This document shows, in pieces, positions 18,360-27,950 of a stretch of 64,000 nt of DNA. This DNA comes from Vibrio viridaestus (GTDB taxonomy: Bacteria > Pseudomonadota > Gammaproteobacteria > Enterobacterales > Vibrionaceae). The position numbers were made by a program, and so were the translations under genes. Location of the stretch: the NCBI RefSeq assembly GCF_003856525.1, contig NZ_RJVQ01000003.1:620001-684000 (forward strand), given 5' to 3'. Each line of letters begins with the position of its first letter. Positions within the stretch are counted from its first letter, which is position 1. The notes under the pieces were generated by a model. The model ran no database searches and was not told the origin of the DNA. It saw only the letters and a program-made list of their open reading frames with translations.

Positions 18360-19757
18360 ATGACTTACGTGCCTGTAGTTGACGTATTAAGCGGAAAGCT
18401 TTCAGTCGATACTGAAGTAACAGTAAAAGGCTGGGTTCGCTCACGTCGAGATTCCAAAGCTGGAATTTCATTTCTTGCCATTTATGACGGCTCTTGTTTC
18501 AACCCGATTCAGGCCGTGGTTCCAAATTCATTGAATAATTACGAAGATGTCTTAAAACTGACTACGGGTTGTTCTGTTGAAGTAACTGGTAAGGTTGTTG
18601 AATCGCCAGCGCAAGGTCAGGACTTCGAACTTGCAGTTGAAGCTATTAATGTCATTGGTTGGGTTGAAGACGCCGATACTTACCCAATGGCGAAAACACG
18701 TCATTCTATTGAATATCTTCGCGAAGTAGCACATCTACGCCCACGCACCAATGTTATTGGTGCCGTTGCTCGTGTACGTAACTGCCTATCTCAAGCTATT
18801 CATCGCTTCTATCATGAAAATGGCTTTATGTGGGTATCGGCGCCACTGATCACTGCATCTGATGCAGAAGGTGCAGGCGAAATGTTCCGTGTATCGACAC
18901 TCGACATGAATAACCTACCTTTAACAGATAAAGGTGCTGTTGATTACAACGAAGACTTCTTCGGTAAAGAAACGTTCCTAACAGTATCGGGCCAATTGAA
19001 TGCGGAAGCATACGCTTGTGCTTTAAGCAAAGTTTATACGTTTGGTCCAACTTTCCGTGCAGAAAACTCAAACACCAGTCGTCACTTAGCAGAATTCTGG
19101 ATGGTAGAGCCAGAAGTCGCTTTTGCTGAACTGGATGATGTAGCCAAACTTGCTGAAGATATGCTGAAATATGTCTTCAAAGCAGTACTAGACGAGCGTC
19201 GTGACGACTTAGAGTTCTTCGCACAACGCATCGATAAAAGTGCCATTACTCGTCTAGAGCAATTTGTTTCTTCTGACTTCGCTCAAGTGGATTACACCGA
19301 CGCAATCGATATTCTTCTTAAATCAGGTAAAGAGTTCGAATTTGATGTTGAATGGGGAATTGACCTTTCTTCAGAACACGAACGTTATCTTGCTGAAGAG
19401 CATTTTAAAGCACCAGTTATCGTTAAGAACTATCCAAAAGACATCAAAGCATTCTATATGCGTATGAACGAAGACGGTAAGACCGTTGCGGCTATGGATG
19501 TTTTGGCTCCAGGAATTGGCGAAATCATCGGAGGTTCTCAGCGTGAAGAGCGTTTAGACGTGTTAGATGCTCGCATGATTGAAATGGGTATTGATCCTGA
19601 GCACATGAGCTGGTATCGCGATTTACGCCGTTACGGCACAGTGCCACACGCAGGATTCGGACTTGGTTTCGAACGCTTGGTTTCTTACGTTACAGGTATG
19701 GCCAACGTACGTGACGTAATACCTTTCCCTCGTACACCACGCTCTGCAAATTTCTGA
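18360..19757 (+). CDS. asnS: Asparaginyl-tRNA synthetase
   Basis: Charges tRNA-Asn; class IIb synthetase of 465 residues, nearly the E. coli length. The N-terminal OB-fold anticodon domain (~15-100, [14 protein letters not shown]) is followed by the catalytic core with motif 2 ([21 protein letters not shown]) split here as [12 protein letters not shown] and AEFWMVEPE, and motif 3 ([10 protein letters not shown]). The typical C-terminal [13 protein letters not shown] is present. A strong terminator follows. Confidence 0.98.
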   Translation: MTYVPVVDVLSGKLSVDTEVTVKGWVRSRRDSKAGISFLAIYDGSCFNPIQAVVPNSLNNYEDVLKLTTGCSVEVTGKVVESPAQGQDFELAVEAINVIGWVEDADTYPMAKTRHSIEYLREVAHLRPRTNVIGAVARVRNCLSQAIHRFYHENGFMWVSAPLITASDAEGAGEMFRVSTLDMNNLPLTDKGAVDYNEDFFGKETFLTVSGQLNAEAYACALSKVYTFGPTFRAENSNTSRHLAEFWMVEPEVAFAELDDVAKLAEDMLKYVFKAVLDERRDDLEFFAQRIDKSAITRLEQFVSSDFAQVDYTDAIDILLKSGKEFEFDVEWGIDLSSEHERYLAEEHFKAPVIVKNYPKDIKAFYMRMNEDGKTVAAMDVLAPGIGEIIGGSQREERLDVLDARMIEMGIDPEHMSWYRDLRRYGTVPHAGFGLGFERLVSYVTGMANVRDVIPFPRTPRSANF

Positions 19758-19770
19758 TTAATGTGTTTGC

Positions 19771-19802
19771 AAAAATGCCACTTGATTAAGTGGCATTTTT
19801 TT
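19771..19802 (+). terminator. Rho-independent terminator of asnS
   Basis: A perfect 13-bp stem (AAAAATGCCACTT / AAGTGGCATTTTT) with a GATT loop and an extended T-run, 13 bases after the asnS stop. Confidence 0.93.
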
Positions 19803-20011
19803 TACGTTTAATATGCTGAAGTGACACTAATAAACCCTGTTAAACTCTATACATCAAGACGTTTACAAGGTGTTAACAATGTTCGTAAAATAATTTCGGT
19901 TTTTTGTTCTGCGACGGTTGTAACAAAGTCAGCATAAAGGTATAAATACATGAACCCGCCAGGTTCATAACTGAATTTTTCCCCTACCAATTTAATACAT
20001 GGATGAGCATT

Positions 20012-21202
20012 ATGTTTGAAAAAGTTGTTGCCGCTCCGGCTGACCCTATTCTTGGCTTGACTGAAGAGTTTAAAAAAGATCCTCGCTCTGAAAAGATCAA
20101 CCTTGGTGTTGGTATTTATAAAGACGAATCAGGTCAGACTCCTGTTTTAGCAACGGTAAAAAAAGCGGAAGCAGCATTGTTAGAAAATGAGAAAACCAAA
20201 TCTTATTTAACAATCGAAGGTACCGCAGAATACGGTCTAGCAGTTCAAAAACTGTTGTTCGGTGCAGATTCAAACATAGTGACTAACAAACTTGCAAAAA
20301 CAGCTCAAGCGCCGGGTGGTACTGGTGCACTGCGTCTTGCTGGTGAGTTCATCAAACGTCAACTTCCAAGCAAAAAAGTTTGGATCAGTAACCCAACGTG
20401 GGCGAACCACAACGGCGTATTTAAAGCGGCTGGCCTAGAAATCGCTCAATACTCATATTACAACGCAGAAGCAAAAGACAAAGACTTCGATGCGATGGTA
20501 GCGGATCTAAAAACAGCATCAGAAGGTGATGTAGTATTACTACACGGATGCTGTCATAACCCAACAGGTATCGACCCTACAGCAGAAGAATGGGAAGTTT
20601 TAGCGAAACTAGTAGCCGAAAAAGGTCTACTGCCTCTATTCGATTTTGCTTACCAAGGGTTTGCTAAAGGCGTAGAAGAAGATGCTCAAGGTCTGCGTAT
20701 TTTCGCTAAATACAATAAAGAGATTTTAGTTGCGAGCTCATTTTCGAAAAACTTTGGCCTATACAATGAACGTGTTGGTGCATTCACATTGGTTTCAGAA
20801 TCTGAAGAAGTTGCTACATCTGCATTCTCTCAAGTTAAAGCCATCATTCGCTCTATCTATTCAAACCCACCAGCACACGGTGCAGCAGTAGTCACTTACG
20901 TTTTAAGTGATCCATCTCTTCGCGCTGAATGGGAAAAAGAAGTGGCTGAAATGCGCGACCGCATTCAAGAGATGCGTGATCTTTTCGTTGCAACATTAAA
21001 AGAAGAAGGTGTGACTTCTGACTTCAGCTTTATTTCTCGCCAAAATGGTATGTTCTCTTTCTCTGGTCTAAGCAAAGATCAAGTTGCCAGATTGAAAGAC
21101 GAATTTGGTCTTTACATTGTTGGCTCTGGCCGTATCAGTGTTGCTGGTATGACAAAATCTAATATGGGTCCATTGTGTAAAGCAATCGCTGCTGTTCTTT
21201 AA
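20012..21202 (+). CDS. aspC: Aspartate aminotransferase
   Basis: PLP enzyme converting aspartate and 2-oxoglutarate to oxaloacetate and glutamate; the family also takes aromatic amino acids. The PLP lysine is in [39 protein letters not shown] and the C-terminal GRISVAGMT (substrate-binding Arg) are all as in E. coli AspC. Start at ATG 20012 (MFEKV) gives 396 residues, the E. coli length; the frame opens earlier at 20003. The asnS-aspC neighbourhood is conserved in gammaproteobacteria. TyrB cannot be excluded as alternative name. Confidence 0.95.
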   Translation: MFEKVVAAPADPILGLTEEFKKDPRSEKINLGVGIYKDESGQTPVLATVKKAEAALLENEKTKSYLTIEGTAEYGLAVQKLLFGADSNIVTNKLAKTAQAPGGTGALRLAGEFIKRQLPSKKVWISNPTWANHNGVFKAAGLEIAQYSYYNAEAKDKDFDAMVADLKTASEGDVVLLHGCCHNPTGIDPTAEEWEVLAKLVAEKGLLPLFDFAYQGFAKGVEEDAQGLRIFAKYNKEILVASSFSKNFGLYNERVGAFTLVSESEEVATSAFSQVKAIIRSIYSNPPAHGAAVVTYVLSDPSLRAEWEKEVAEMRDRIQEMRDLFVATLKEEGVTSDFSFISRQNGMFSFSGLSKDQVARLKDEFGLYIVGSGRISVAGMTKSNMGPLCKAIAAVL

Positions 21203-21227
21203 TATCTCAGCGAATCAATAAGTAAGG

Positions 21228-21255
21228 AAAAGTGCCCTATTTGGGCACTTTTTTT
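21228..21255 (+). terminator. Rho-independent terminator of aspC
   Basis: Stem AAGTGCCC / GGGCACTT with a short loop and a run of T, 25 bases after the stop. Confidence 0.9.
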
Positions 21256-21321
21256 ATCTACTGAAATAAAAATCGTATGCTAGCTTTAAATCGATGGACT
21301 TCATTTTAATGCGAGGATGCG

Positions 21322-21885
21322 ATGGACCATTTCACCCAACAAAACAAACCGACGATTCCACAATTTAACTCTCTCCTATCGCGGCACTACCAGCGTATCC
21401 CCTCGCCCAAGGTCTTGATTGTTTCGGACGAAAAATATGAAAACTCGATATTTTTGGCAAAAATGGGATTCGACGTAACAGCGCTTTGTAGTAGCAAAAG
21501 AGATTTATATAACGCGAATCGAAGAGGAAAAGCCCAAAAGGTCGAGATTAATTTTGTTCACTCAACTTTGAGAAGTTTTGAGTTAGGCAAAGATGACTGG
21601 GGAGCTATCCTTTCTTTTTATGGATCGTTACCCGTCGCCTCCCGACAAGCTTTTCACCACCGAGTTTTTCAAGCACTAAGAGACAAAGGTATTTTTATAA
21701 CAGAAGAGCTGACTCAAAAAGATTCCGCCAATGGAACCGGCGAATTCGGGATAAATGCGTCGGTTCTACGTAACGAATTGTGCAATTTGAGTTTCAGTTA
21801 CTTACAAGAGTCAGATAAGTATCTGCAACTTGGGAAAAATGAAACAAGAAAAGCACATGTTATTGAAGCGGTTGCAATCAAATAA
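21322..21885 (+). CDS. Degenerate methyltransferase-like protein
   Basis: A 187-residue protein with the outline of a TehB/UbiE-type class I methyltransferase: a first strand and helix (KVLIVSDEKYENSIFLAKMG), FDVTALCSSKRDLYNANRRG for the second strand, WGAILSFYGSLP and a late LRDKGIFITEEL. The glycine-rich SAM-binding motif (normally D-L-G-C-G-E-G) is replaced by V-S-D-E-K-Y, so SAM binding in the usual way is doubtful. It starts with GCGAGG upstream of the ATG at 21322 and ends two bases from the convergent GGDEF-EAL gene. Function unknown. Confidence 0.55.
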   Translation: MDHFTQQNKPTIPQFNSLLSRHYQRIPSPKVLIVSDEKYENSIFLAKMGFDVTALCSSKRDLYNANRRGKAQKVEINFVHSTLRSFELGKDDWGAILSFYGSLPVASRQAFHHRVFQALRDKGIFITEELTQKDSANGTGEFGINASVLRNELCNLSFSYLQESDKYLQLGKNETRKAHVIEAVAIK

Positions 21886-21887
21886 TA

Positions 21888-24440
21888 TCAGATACTGTAA
21901 TCGCTTTGCTGACGCAAAGTGTACCTCTGACCTAACCTCACCATTAACTGGTCAATAGTTAATGGTTTATCAAAGTAGTACCCCTGAGCGACACAATTTT
22001 GATACTGTTTCAGTTCATACATCTGCTCATATGTCTCGACACCTTCAGCAACGACGATAAGGTCAGAAACTTTCGCCATCGCGAAAATTGAATTGATCAG
22101 TGTACGACTTGTCGCGTTATCCATCATTTGATGAACAAAGCTTTTGTCGATTTTGATTTCGTTAATGGGCAGCTGATTGAGGTAGCTGAGTGACGAATAC
22201 CCCTTCCCAAAATCATCAAGTGAAATACCAATCTGTTTATTTCGTAAATCATTAAGAATATCGCTAACGGACTCAAAATCTTTGATCAGCACACCTTCGG
22301 TGATTTCGAGCTGCACTCGGTGGTAATCAATACCAACCTCGTCCATGATTGATAGTAAATTCTCAACAAATCGATCCGCTAGGATCTGTTTCGGTGAAAT
22401 GTTCACACTCAATTGGACCGCATCGTTACCATTAGGACTAATTGACACGATCTCTTTACAAGCTCGGCGGAATACAAACATCCCAATGTTATCAATAATT
22501 CCTGCGTCTTCAGCCACGGAAATAAATACGTCTGGTGGAACAAAACCTAGATGACTGTTCTTCCAGCGAACTAATGCTTCAACACCAACCACATTGAGTG
22601 ATTCAAGTTCAACCTGAGGCTGATAAACAACAGAAAGCTCCTCGTTAATAATCGCAGTATGTATATGCTCTTCGACACTGATAAGATATTGAATTTCATT
22701 GTTAATATTTTCATCATAAAAGACAACGTCACCACGATTGTGATTTTTCGCTCGATATAATGCGATATCGGCATTTTTTATTAATGATTCGGCATCGAGA
22801 CCATCATTTGGAAACGCACAAGCGCCCAAACTAAATCCCGTTTTAACTCGCAGCGATTCCAGTTGATAATGTTGCTCAAATACACCTTTGATATTATGAA
22901 TTCTGGCTCTAGCCTCTTCAAATGAGTGAAGATTAGACAAGCAAAAAACAAATTCATCGCCGCCAAAGCGAGCAACTAAATCTGTGGGTTCTATTCGCTG
23001 TTCAAACTCTGCAGCGACTTTCACGAGGAGTTGATCACCTATTGAATGTCCATATTTATCATTTATCTTCTTAAAGTCATCCAAATCAACAAAAACTATC
23101 ACAACCATATCACCCGTTTTCTTTGCCTGAGCGATTTCTGAATCTACTCTCTTAACCAATGTCGCTCTGTTGGGCAACGTTGTCAGTTCATCACGCATAG
23201 CCATGTACTGCATTTGGTTTTTCGCTTCTTCAAGCTCGTTTATATGAGCATGAATATTAGCTTGTAAACGAATGATTCTCTTTTGAACCAATCGACCTAT
23301 ATACAGGGATACAGAAAGCACAATGATTGAGAACAGAACACTAAAATAGACTAGGTTTAATAAATCATCACTCTGTTGGGATTTTAGCTGCTCAAAGCGA
23401 TTTTTAAGTAGATTTTCGAAGTAGGCGTTGGGAATTGTCGTAATAATTGACCACCCCCAGTATGGTAATGGCCGATAGATAATATGGCTTTGTCCTATCG
23501 TGAGGGTTTTTCCCCCTTCAAAACTCAACAGGCCTTCTAGTTTCACCGTGGAGCTAGTCTGATGTTTAAAATTACTCCAGTTCAAAGATTGATGTGGCAG
23601 TTCAATATTGAAAAGCTCTTTACTGAGAAAATTCACGTCAGTAGCTGCAATAACCTGACCACTATTATCCATCAATAAATAGGTCGGATTGGATTTAACT
23701 GAATTAACATTGTGAACAAACTGGCTAAACCATTTTATCGTACTGGTTTTCATTATTTGCTCATAGTTTTTTACGTATTCTCCCGTTCCTATCATCCAGT
23801 TAAAAGGCTTAAATTCTTTCGCATAACCGATTTTTTCAAATTGTACATTGAGCGGTTTTCCTGGCATTGGATACCACCAATGATAGAAAGAAGCACCATG
23901 CTCTTTTACCAGAGCAATATGCTCTTTGAGTATTGGCGTACCTTTAAGGTCAATAGCGCCAATCTGATTGGTTCCTTCAATATTAGGAACCAATGGATGC
24001 ATAACGCTTGTGCCATCCATTGTGAAGATAAAATAGTAACCACGGTTATCAAAAAATCGAAACGGCCGGAGAATATCAATGATATGCTGTTTTAGAACGT
24101 CTTCTGGCTCATCCGTGTGGGCTTTGTAAATTTGGGATGCAATCTGATATGCGTCCTCTACACGAGCTTTAACTGCATCTCGAAGCTCAGTCGAAACATT
24201 ATTGTGGTTGTACTCGATCTGCTTTTGAATATAGTTGATTTTCTGTTCAACCATACTCTCTTCAACGTCAATAAAGCTAGAGCGTAATGCTTCAACATTT
24301 GCATTAAATTTATTACGCTCAATCTGATAGATATAGACAATGAGAGAAAGTGAAACCAAAGCAATAACGGCAAATGGAGCGAGCTGAATAAAACGCAATA
24401 ACCGCTTATCTTTGTTAAGTAAAACAGTCAGATTATCCAT
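21888..24440 (-). CDS. Membrane Cache-GGDEF-EAL cyclic di-GMP enzyme
   Basis: An 850-residue inner membrane protein. Helix 1 (~16-38) and helix 2 (~355-380) flank a periplasmic single-Cache-type sensor (RGYYFIFTMDGTSVMHP, GASFYHWWYPMPG, FNWMIGTGEYV). A GGDEF domain follows with the motif GGDEF intact but no RxxD I-site at the usual spacing, then an EAL domain whose catalytic set is complete: EALVRW, EITEG, LDDFGKGYSSL, IDKSF, AEGVET. It may therefore both make and degrade cyclic di-GMP, with the EAL activity probably dominant or GTP-regulated. Ligand unknown. Small organic acids are usual for such Cache domains. Confidence 0.92.
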   Translation of the reverse strand: MDNLTVLLNKDKRLLRFIQLAPFAVIALVSLSLIVYIYQIERNKFNANVEALRSSFIDVEESMVEQKINYIQKQIEYNHNNVSTELRDAVKARVEDAYQIASQIYKAHTDEPEDVLKQHIIDILRPFRFFDNRGYYFIFTMDGTSVMHPLVPNIEGTNQIGAIDLKGTPILKEHIALVKEHGASFYHWWYPMPGKPLNVQFEKIGYAKEFKPFNWMIGTGEYVKNYEQIMKTSTIKWFSQFVHNVNSVKSNPTYLLMDNSGQVIAATDVNFLSKELFNIELPHQSLNWSNFKHQTSSTVKLEGLLSFEGGKTLTIGQSHIIYRPLPYWGWSIITTIPNAYFENLLKNRFEQLKSQQSDDLLNLVYFSVLFSIIVLSVSLYIGRLVQKRIIRLQANIHAHINELEEAKNQMQYMAMRDELTTLPNRATLVKRVDSEIAQAKKTGDMVVIVFVDLDDFKKINDKYGHSIGDQLLVKVAAEFEQRIEPTDLVARFGGDEFVFCLSNLHSFEEARARIHNIKGVFEQHYQLESLRVKTGFSLGACAFPNDGLDAESLIKNADIALYRAKNHNRGDVVFYDENINNEIQYLISVEEHIHTAIINEELSVVYQPQVELESLNVVGVEALVRWKNSHLGFVPPDVFISVAEDAGIIDNIGMFVFRRACKEIVSISPNGNDAVQLSVNISPKQILADRFVENLLSIMDEVGIDYHRVQLEITEGVLIKDFESVSDILNDLRNKQIGISLDDFGKGYSSLSYLNQLPINEIKIDKSFVHQMMDNATSRTLINSIFAMAKVSDLIVVAEGVETYEQMYELKQYQNCVAQGYYFDKPLTIDQLMVRLGQRYTLRQQSDYSI

Positions 24441-24575
24441 TTCGCCTCAGTCACTCCTAAATACCACTTACTATGCTAACGACTTATACTGACGATACTT
24501 TAGCACACAATCCGCCACATGCGACCAGAACGGTATTAATAATGAGAAAATAATCAAATAGATATAGTGTCTTTG

Positions 24576-26648
24576 TTATAAATGAGCATCCTTTTGGTGA
24601 ACAACCGACGCGGCAATTCGTTTGAATGTCAGCGTAATCCTTTCACACATACCTTTGAACATTTCGTAATTTTCTGAACTGATCCTATTTTCTTTAAGGT
24701 AGTTAAGAAACGCCTCATTCGCCTGCCCAAACTCAATACAATCCAGACCTGATGCTGACTCTGAATACGCCCGAGAAAGAGCTTTAACCCATTTATTCCA
24801 GGCTTCTTTCGCATTGGAATCCGTTTCAAGTGAACGAAACACCGAGTTTACCCGAATGAGAATATGCCCCAAATTTAGTCCCGTTAAGGCAATATCAGTC
24901 ATGATTCTATCAGCAGTCGGCTTAGCTTTATCAAATGCTACGATGCGAAGTACCCGATCACCCATTCTAGCGTTAAACCAATCAACAGCGTTATTTTGGT
25001 TTGATACGCGTTTTAGATCTCGGACTGTTTCTGCAATTAAATCTTTCTGGATCGACTTAACACTTGGCGATGTAATTAATTGGAACAACCAGTAAAGCAC
25101 GGTCACACCAACAGCAATACTCATGGCGTTACTGACTGTACTGTCAATCTGGAAAGAGTAGCTCATATCTGATGCAGGACGAACTAATATGGTGAATGGA
25201 ATACAAAATCCCAAGCCATATGGCAAAGTTGGTCTAACGGCTAAGGCGAGGAGGCCAAGAAAGTAAGGACCAGCAAGTACCATAACCAGAATAGGAAAAT
25301 CCCCTGAGCTCTGAGCTAGTAAGTTGAGTGCGTAGAAAATCGCTACAAAACTTGCCACAACAGATCCAATAACAATACGTTTAAGCACAACGCTCACGAT
25401 CATTAAAGGTAATCTGGCCATCATGATGGAAAAGATGACTGGCAGAATCATCATCATAACAACGGCATTAGAACCCGTACCAATCCAAAGCCCCACGCCG
25501 ACTAAAAACGACGTCGTCGTACGTACAGCGACAGAAAGGGCTATCATCGGATTTTTGTACGGCTTGAAGTTTTTAGCATTAAGCAGGATATCGCCCTGCT
25601 CATTGATCGCATTAAAGCTTTTCAATATGAGGACCAGTTCTGCTGCGACTTCCATCGCCACTTTGATTAAGCGAGTTTCAAGTGCACTCGATGCAACGTG
25701 ATTATTTTTGTGCCTCAACAACGTGCGACGTAATTCCTGAGCAATATGGTAACAGTCGTCGTATGAAGATGATTCTTTGAGGCGATCAAAAGAAGACTGC
25801 ATTTCACCAATCATAGTAATGATGGTTGAGGTCATCAGTTCTGGATGATTACGTTTTAGCCGACCAAATATTTGAATAACGGCCAAGAGTGACATGATTT
25901 TATTACATAGTAAGACTGCCGCTCGTGATATCCCTGGCCCTCTTGGTCCCTCATAGCTAACCGCACTCGAATCGTCTGTCAGTATCGTCAACGAGTCAAA
26001 TATTGCATCAATTTTATTATGACGGCTTTCATGTGTACCGGAATCTGAAATTTCCAAAGACAGGTATTCCAGACAATCATTTATTACTTTTCTGGCATGC
26101 AGTTGAAGACCATCTTTCACTTTAACTGGCCAAAATAGCTGACTGATTACCGTTGCACACAAAGAGCCAACAATCAATTCACTGACCCTGGCTTGCGCCA
26201 CATCGAAAATAGTTGCACTGCTCGCGGTAGTAGGTTGAACCATAACCAATACCACGACTAACACTGCGGTAATACCCGCCATCGCATAGGCATAAATGAA
26301 ATTAGTCCGCCGGACCATAGCGGACAAGTAAGCATTCAGACCAATCCAAAGGCTTAAAAAGAAAAACGCCAACGCCGGATAAGGAATAAAGAATTCCAGA
26401 ATTAAAATACCGACAATGCCGCCAATTAAGGTCCCTATTATCTGGCAAAAACCTTTTTCGATGACCAGCCCACTCTCGGGGCGAATCTGGAGAAATACCG
26501 CTGAAACCAGCGCCCAATAAGGTCTCTCCAAATTACAGTACATAGCGATATACAATGAGGCTGCCATTGCGATAACGCCTTTTATGGCGAATACAACGGC
26601 CGCTTTATCGGGCTTGAATATCGACGTTGCGAGTAATTTAGCACTCAT
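24576..26648 (-). CDS. AaeB-like FUSC-family efflux protein
   Basis: A 690-residue inner membrane protein of the FUSC/aromatic acid exporter family. It has two membrane blocks (roughly residues 15-170 and 380-530), each of about six hydrophobic segments, separated by and followed by soluble helical parts. The RPYWALVSAVFLQIRPESGL motif is characteristic of the family. In E. coli AaeB exports aromatic carboxylic acids with AaeA. The start overlaps the aaeA-like stop (TAATG), and the order X-A-B is as in the E. coli aae operon. No LysR regulator aaeR is next to it, and substrate is inferred. Confidence 0.88.
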   Translation of the reverse strand: MSAKLLATSIFKPDKAAVVFAIKGVIAMAASLYIAMYCNLERPYWALVSAVFLQIRPESGLVIEKGFCQIIGTLIGGIVGILILEFFIPYPALAFFFLSLWIGLNAYLSAMVRRTNFIYAYAMAGITAVLVVVLVMVQPTTASSATIFDVAQARVSELIVGSLCATVISQLFWPVKVKDGLQLHARKVINDCLEYLSLEISDSGTHESRHNKIDAIFDSLTILTDDSSAVSYEGPRGPGISRAAVLLCNKIMSLLAVIQIFGRLKRNHPELMTSTIITMIGEMQSSFDRLKESSSYDDCYHIAQELRRTLLRHKNNHVASSALETRLIKVAMEVAAELVLILKSFNAINEQGDILLNAKNFKPYKNPMIALSVAVRTTTSFLVGVGLWIGTGSNAVVMMMILPVIFSIMMARLPLMIVSVVLKRIVIGSVVASFVAIFYALNLLAQSSGDFPILVMVLAGPYFLGLLALAVRPTLPYGLGFCIPFTILVRPASDMSYSFQIDSTVSNAMSIAVGVTVLYWLFQLITSPSVKSIQKDLIAETVRDLKRVSNQNNAVDWFNARMGDRVLRIVAFDKAKPTADRIMTDIALTGLNLGHILIRVNSVFRSLETDSNAKEAWNKWVKALSRAYSESASGLDCIEFGQANEAFLNYLKENRISSENYEMFKGMCERITLTFKRIAASVVHQKDAHL

Positions 26649-27511
26649 TACTTATCATCTATTAACTTAATTGAAACCGTCATACCTGCACTTAATTGAT
26701 CTTGTTGCTTGATGTCATCTAGCGTGATGTCGACAGGAATTCTTTGCGCTAACCGAACCCAGTTAAACGTCTGTTGAACTTGTGGTAACAATTGATTATT
26801 CGCATTGGTATTACTGTTTGCTATTGCTCTACCCACACTCACTACGTGACCTTCTAGAGGCTTATTACTATTCATCAACGTAACTTCTGCCTTCTGTCCT
26901 ACATGTACAAGTGGAAGTTTGGTCTCTTCAAAGTAACCTGTGACATAAAATGAGTTCTTTTTAATTAATGCCAGTGTTGAAGTCCCTTGGTTAACATAGT
27001 TACCCTGGCGAAGGGTTAGATTAATAACCACACCATCTTCAGGTGCAATAACAGAGGTTCTTGTTAAGTTTAGCTTCGCTTCTTCTAACTCTGCTTTTGC
27101 CAATTCATAGTTGGCTTTTGCGATATTGGTATTGATGCGCGCCGTTTCTAAATCTTCGGTACTAATAGATTGTTTACTCGGCAGATTCTTACGGCGCTCA
27201 TAGCGATGCTTTGCTAATTCCCAGGAGTACAGTTTATTTTCAACTGTGGCTTCAAGCTGGTGAATTTTTACTTCATAGCGAGTCGCATCAACTTTAAATA
27301 ATTCATCGCCTTTCTGTACTTGCTGATTGTCTTTGACATTTACGTCAGTGACGAAGCCTGAAACATCAGGAGCAATAGTGATGACATGAGCATTCACACG
27401 GCCATCGCGAGTCCATGGCGAATACAGGTAGTGATCCCATACCCAGCGACCACATATAATCGCTACGATGACGATAGCGATTGTAAGTAAAATACGCATA
27501 CTTTGCTTCAT
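26648..27511 (-). CDS. AaeA-like membrane fusion protein
   Basis: A 287-residue HlyD-family adaptor with one N-terminal membrane helix (~7-24), a split lipoyl/barrel-sandwich domain (VSGFVTDVNVKDNQQVQKGD and TSVIAPEDGVVINLTLRQGN) and a helical hairpin between them. It would link the FUSC pump to an outer membrane channel. It sits two bases after aaeX and overlaps aaeB by one base, so the three are coupled. Confidence 0.9.
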   Translation of the reverse strand: MKQSMRILLTIAIVIVAIICGRWVWDHYLYSPWTRDGRVNAHVITIAPDVSGFVTDVNVKDNQQVQKGDELFKVDATRYEVKIHQLEATVENKLYSWELAKHRYERRKNLPSKQSISTEDLETARINTNIAKANYELAKAELEEAKLNLTRTSVIAPEDGVVINLTLRQGNYVNQGTSTLALIKKNSFYVTGYFEETKLPLVHVGQKAEVTLMNSNKPLEGHVVSVGRAIANSNTNANNQLLPQVQQTFNWVRLAQRIPVDITLDDIKQQDQLSAGMTVSIKLIDDK

Positions 27512-27513
27512 GC

Positions 27514-27714
27514 TTAAACCCCTAAAATCCGGATAATAAAAAATAAAATAAAGACAAACAGGCTTACCTCTATCCAGGCTGGTTTCCAGAACCTAGAATA
27601 CAATCCGGTTTTGTACATGACTAAACGCATTAGGTAAGACAAAATCAGAGCCATCGGTATAAAAAGGACTAACGGACTGAACAGTAGTCCTCCGATAGCT
27701 ATCTCTTGAAACAT
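27514..27714 (-). CDS. AaeX-like small membrane protein (DUF1656)
   Basis: A 66-residue protein with two membrane helices and the DUF1656 pattern (FSPLVLFIPMALILSYLMRL, then GLYSRFWKPAWIE). The frame is open from 27759, but the ATG at 27714 (MFQEIAIGG) has AAGGAG 10 bases upstream and gives the length of E. coli AaeX. It is the first gene of the aaeXAB-like operon; its role in export is unknown. Confidence 0.85.
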   Translation of the reverse strand: MFQEIAIGGLLFSPLVLFIPMALILSYLMRLVMYKTGLYSRFWKPAWIEVSLFVFILFFIIRILGV

Positions 27715-27950
27715 CGTATTAGCTCTCCTTGTGGCCATTTTTATGCAATTGTCGGCCAATGGTTCAATGTAACCTCATACTGGCTTCAGCCATACGTCAT
27801 GGCCGAAACTTACGTATAAAGCAATATCATTTATTGAATGAAAGTTATGATTGTTAGTGAGTAACCTTAGCCTCTCTAACTTAATGAATATATGAAGCTA
27901 TATCTCTAGCATAAACATTCTTTGTGCTTAAGTGAATATAGACTAAATAG

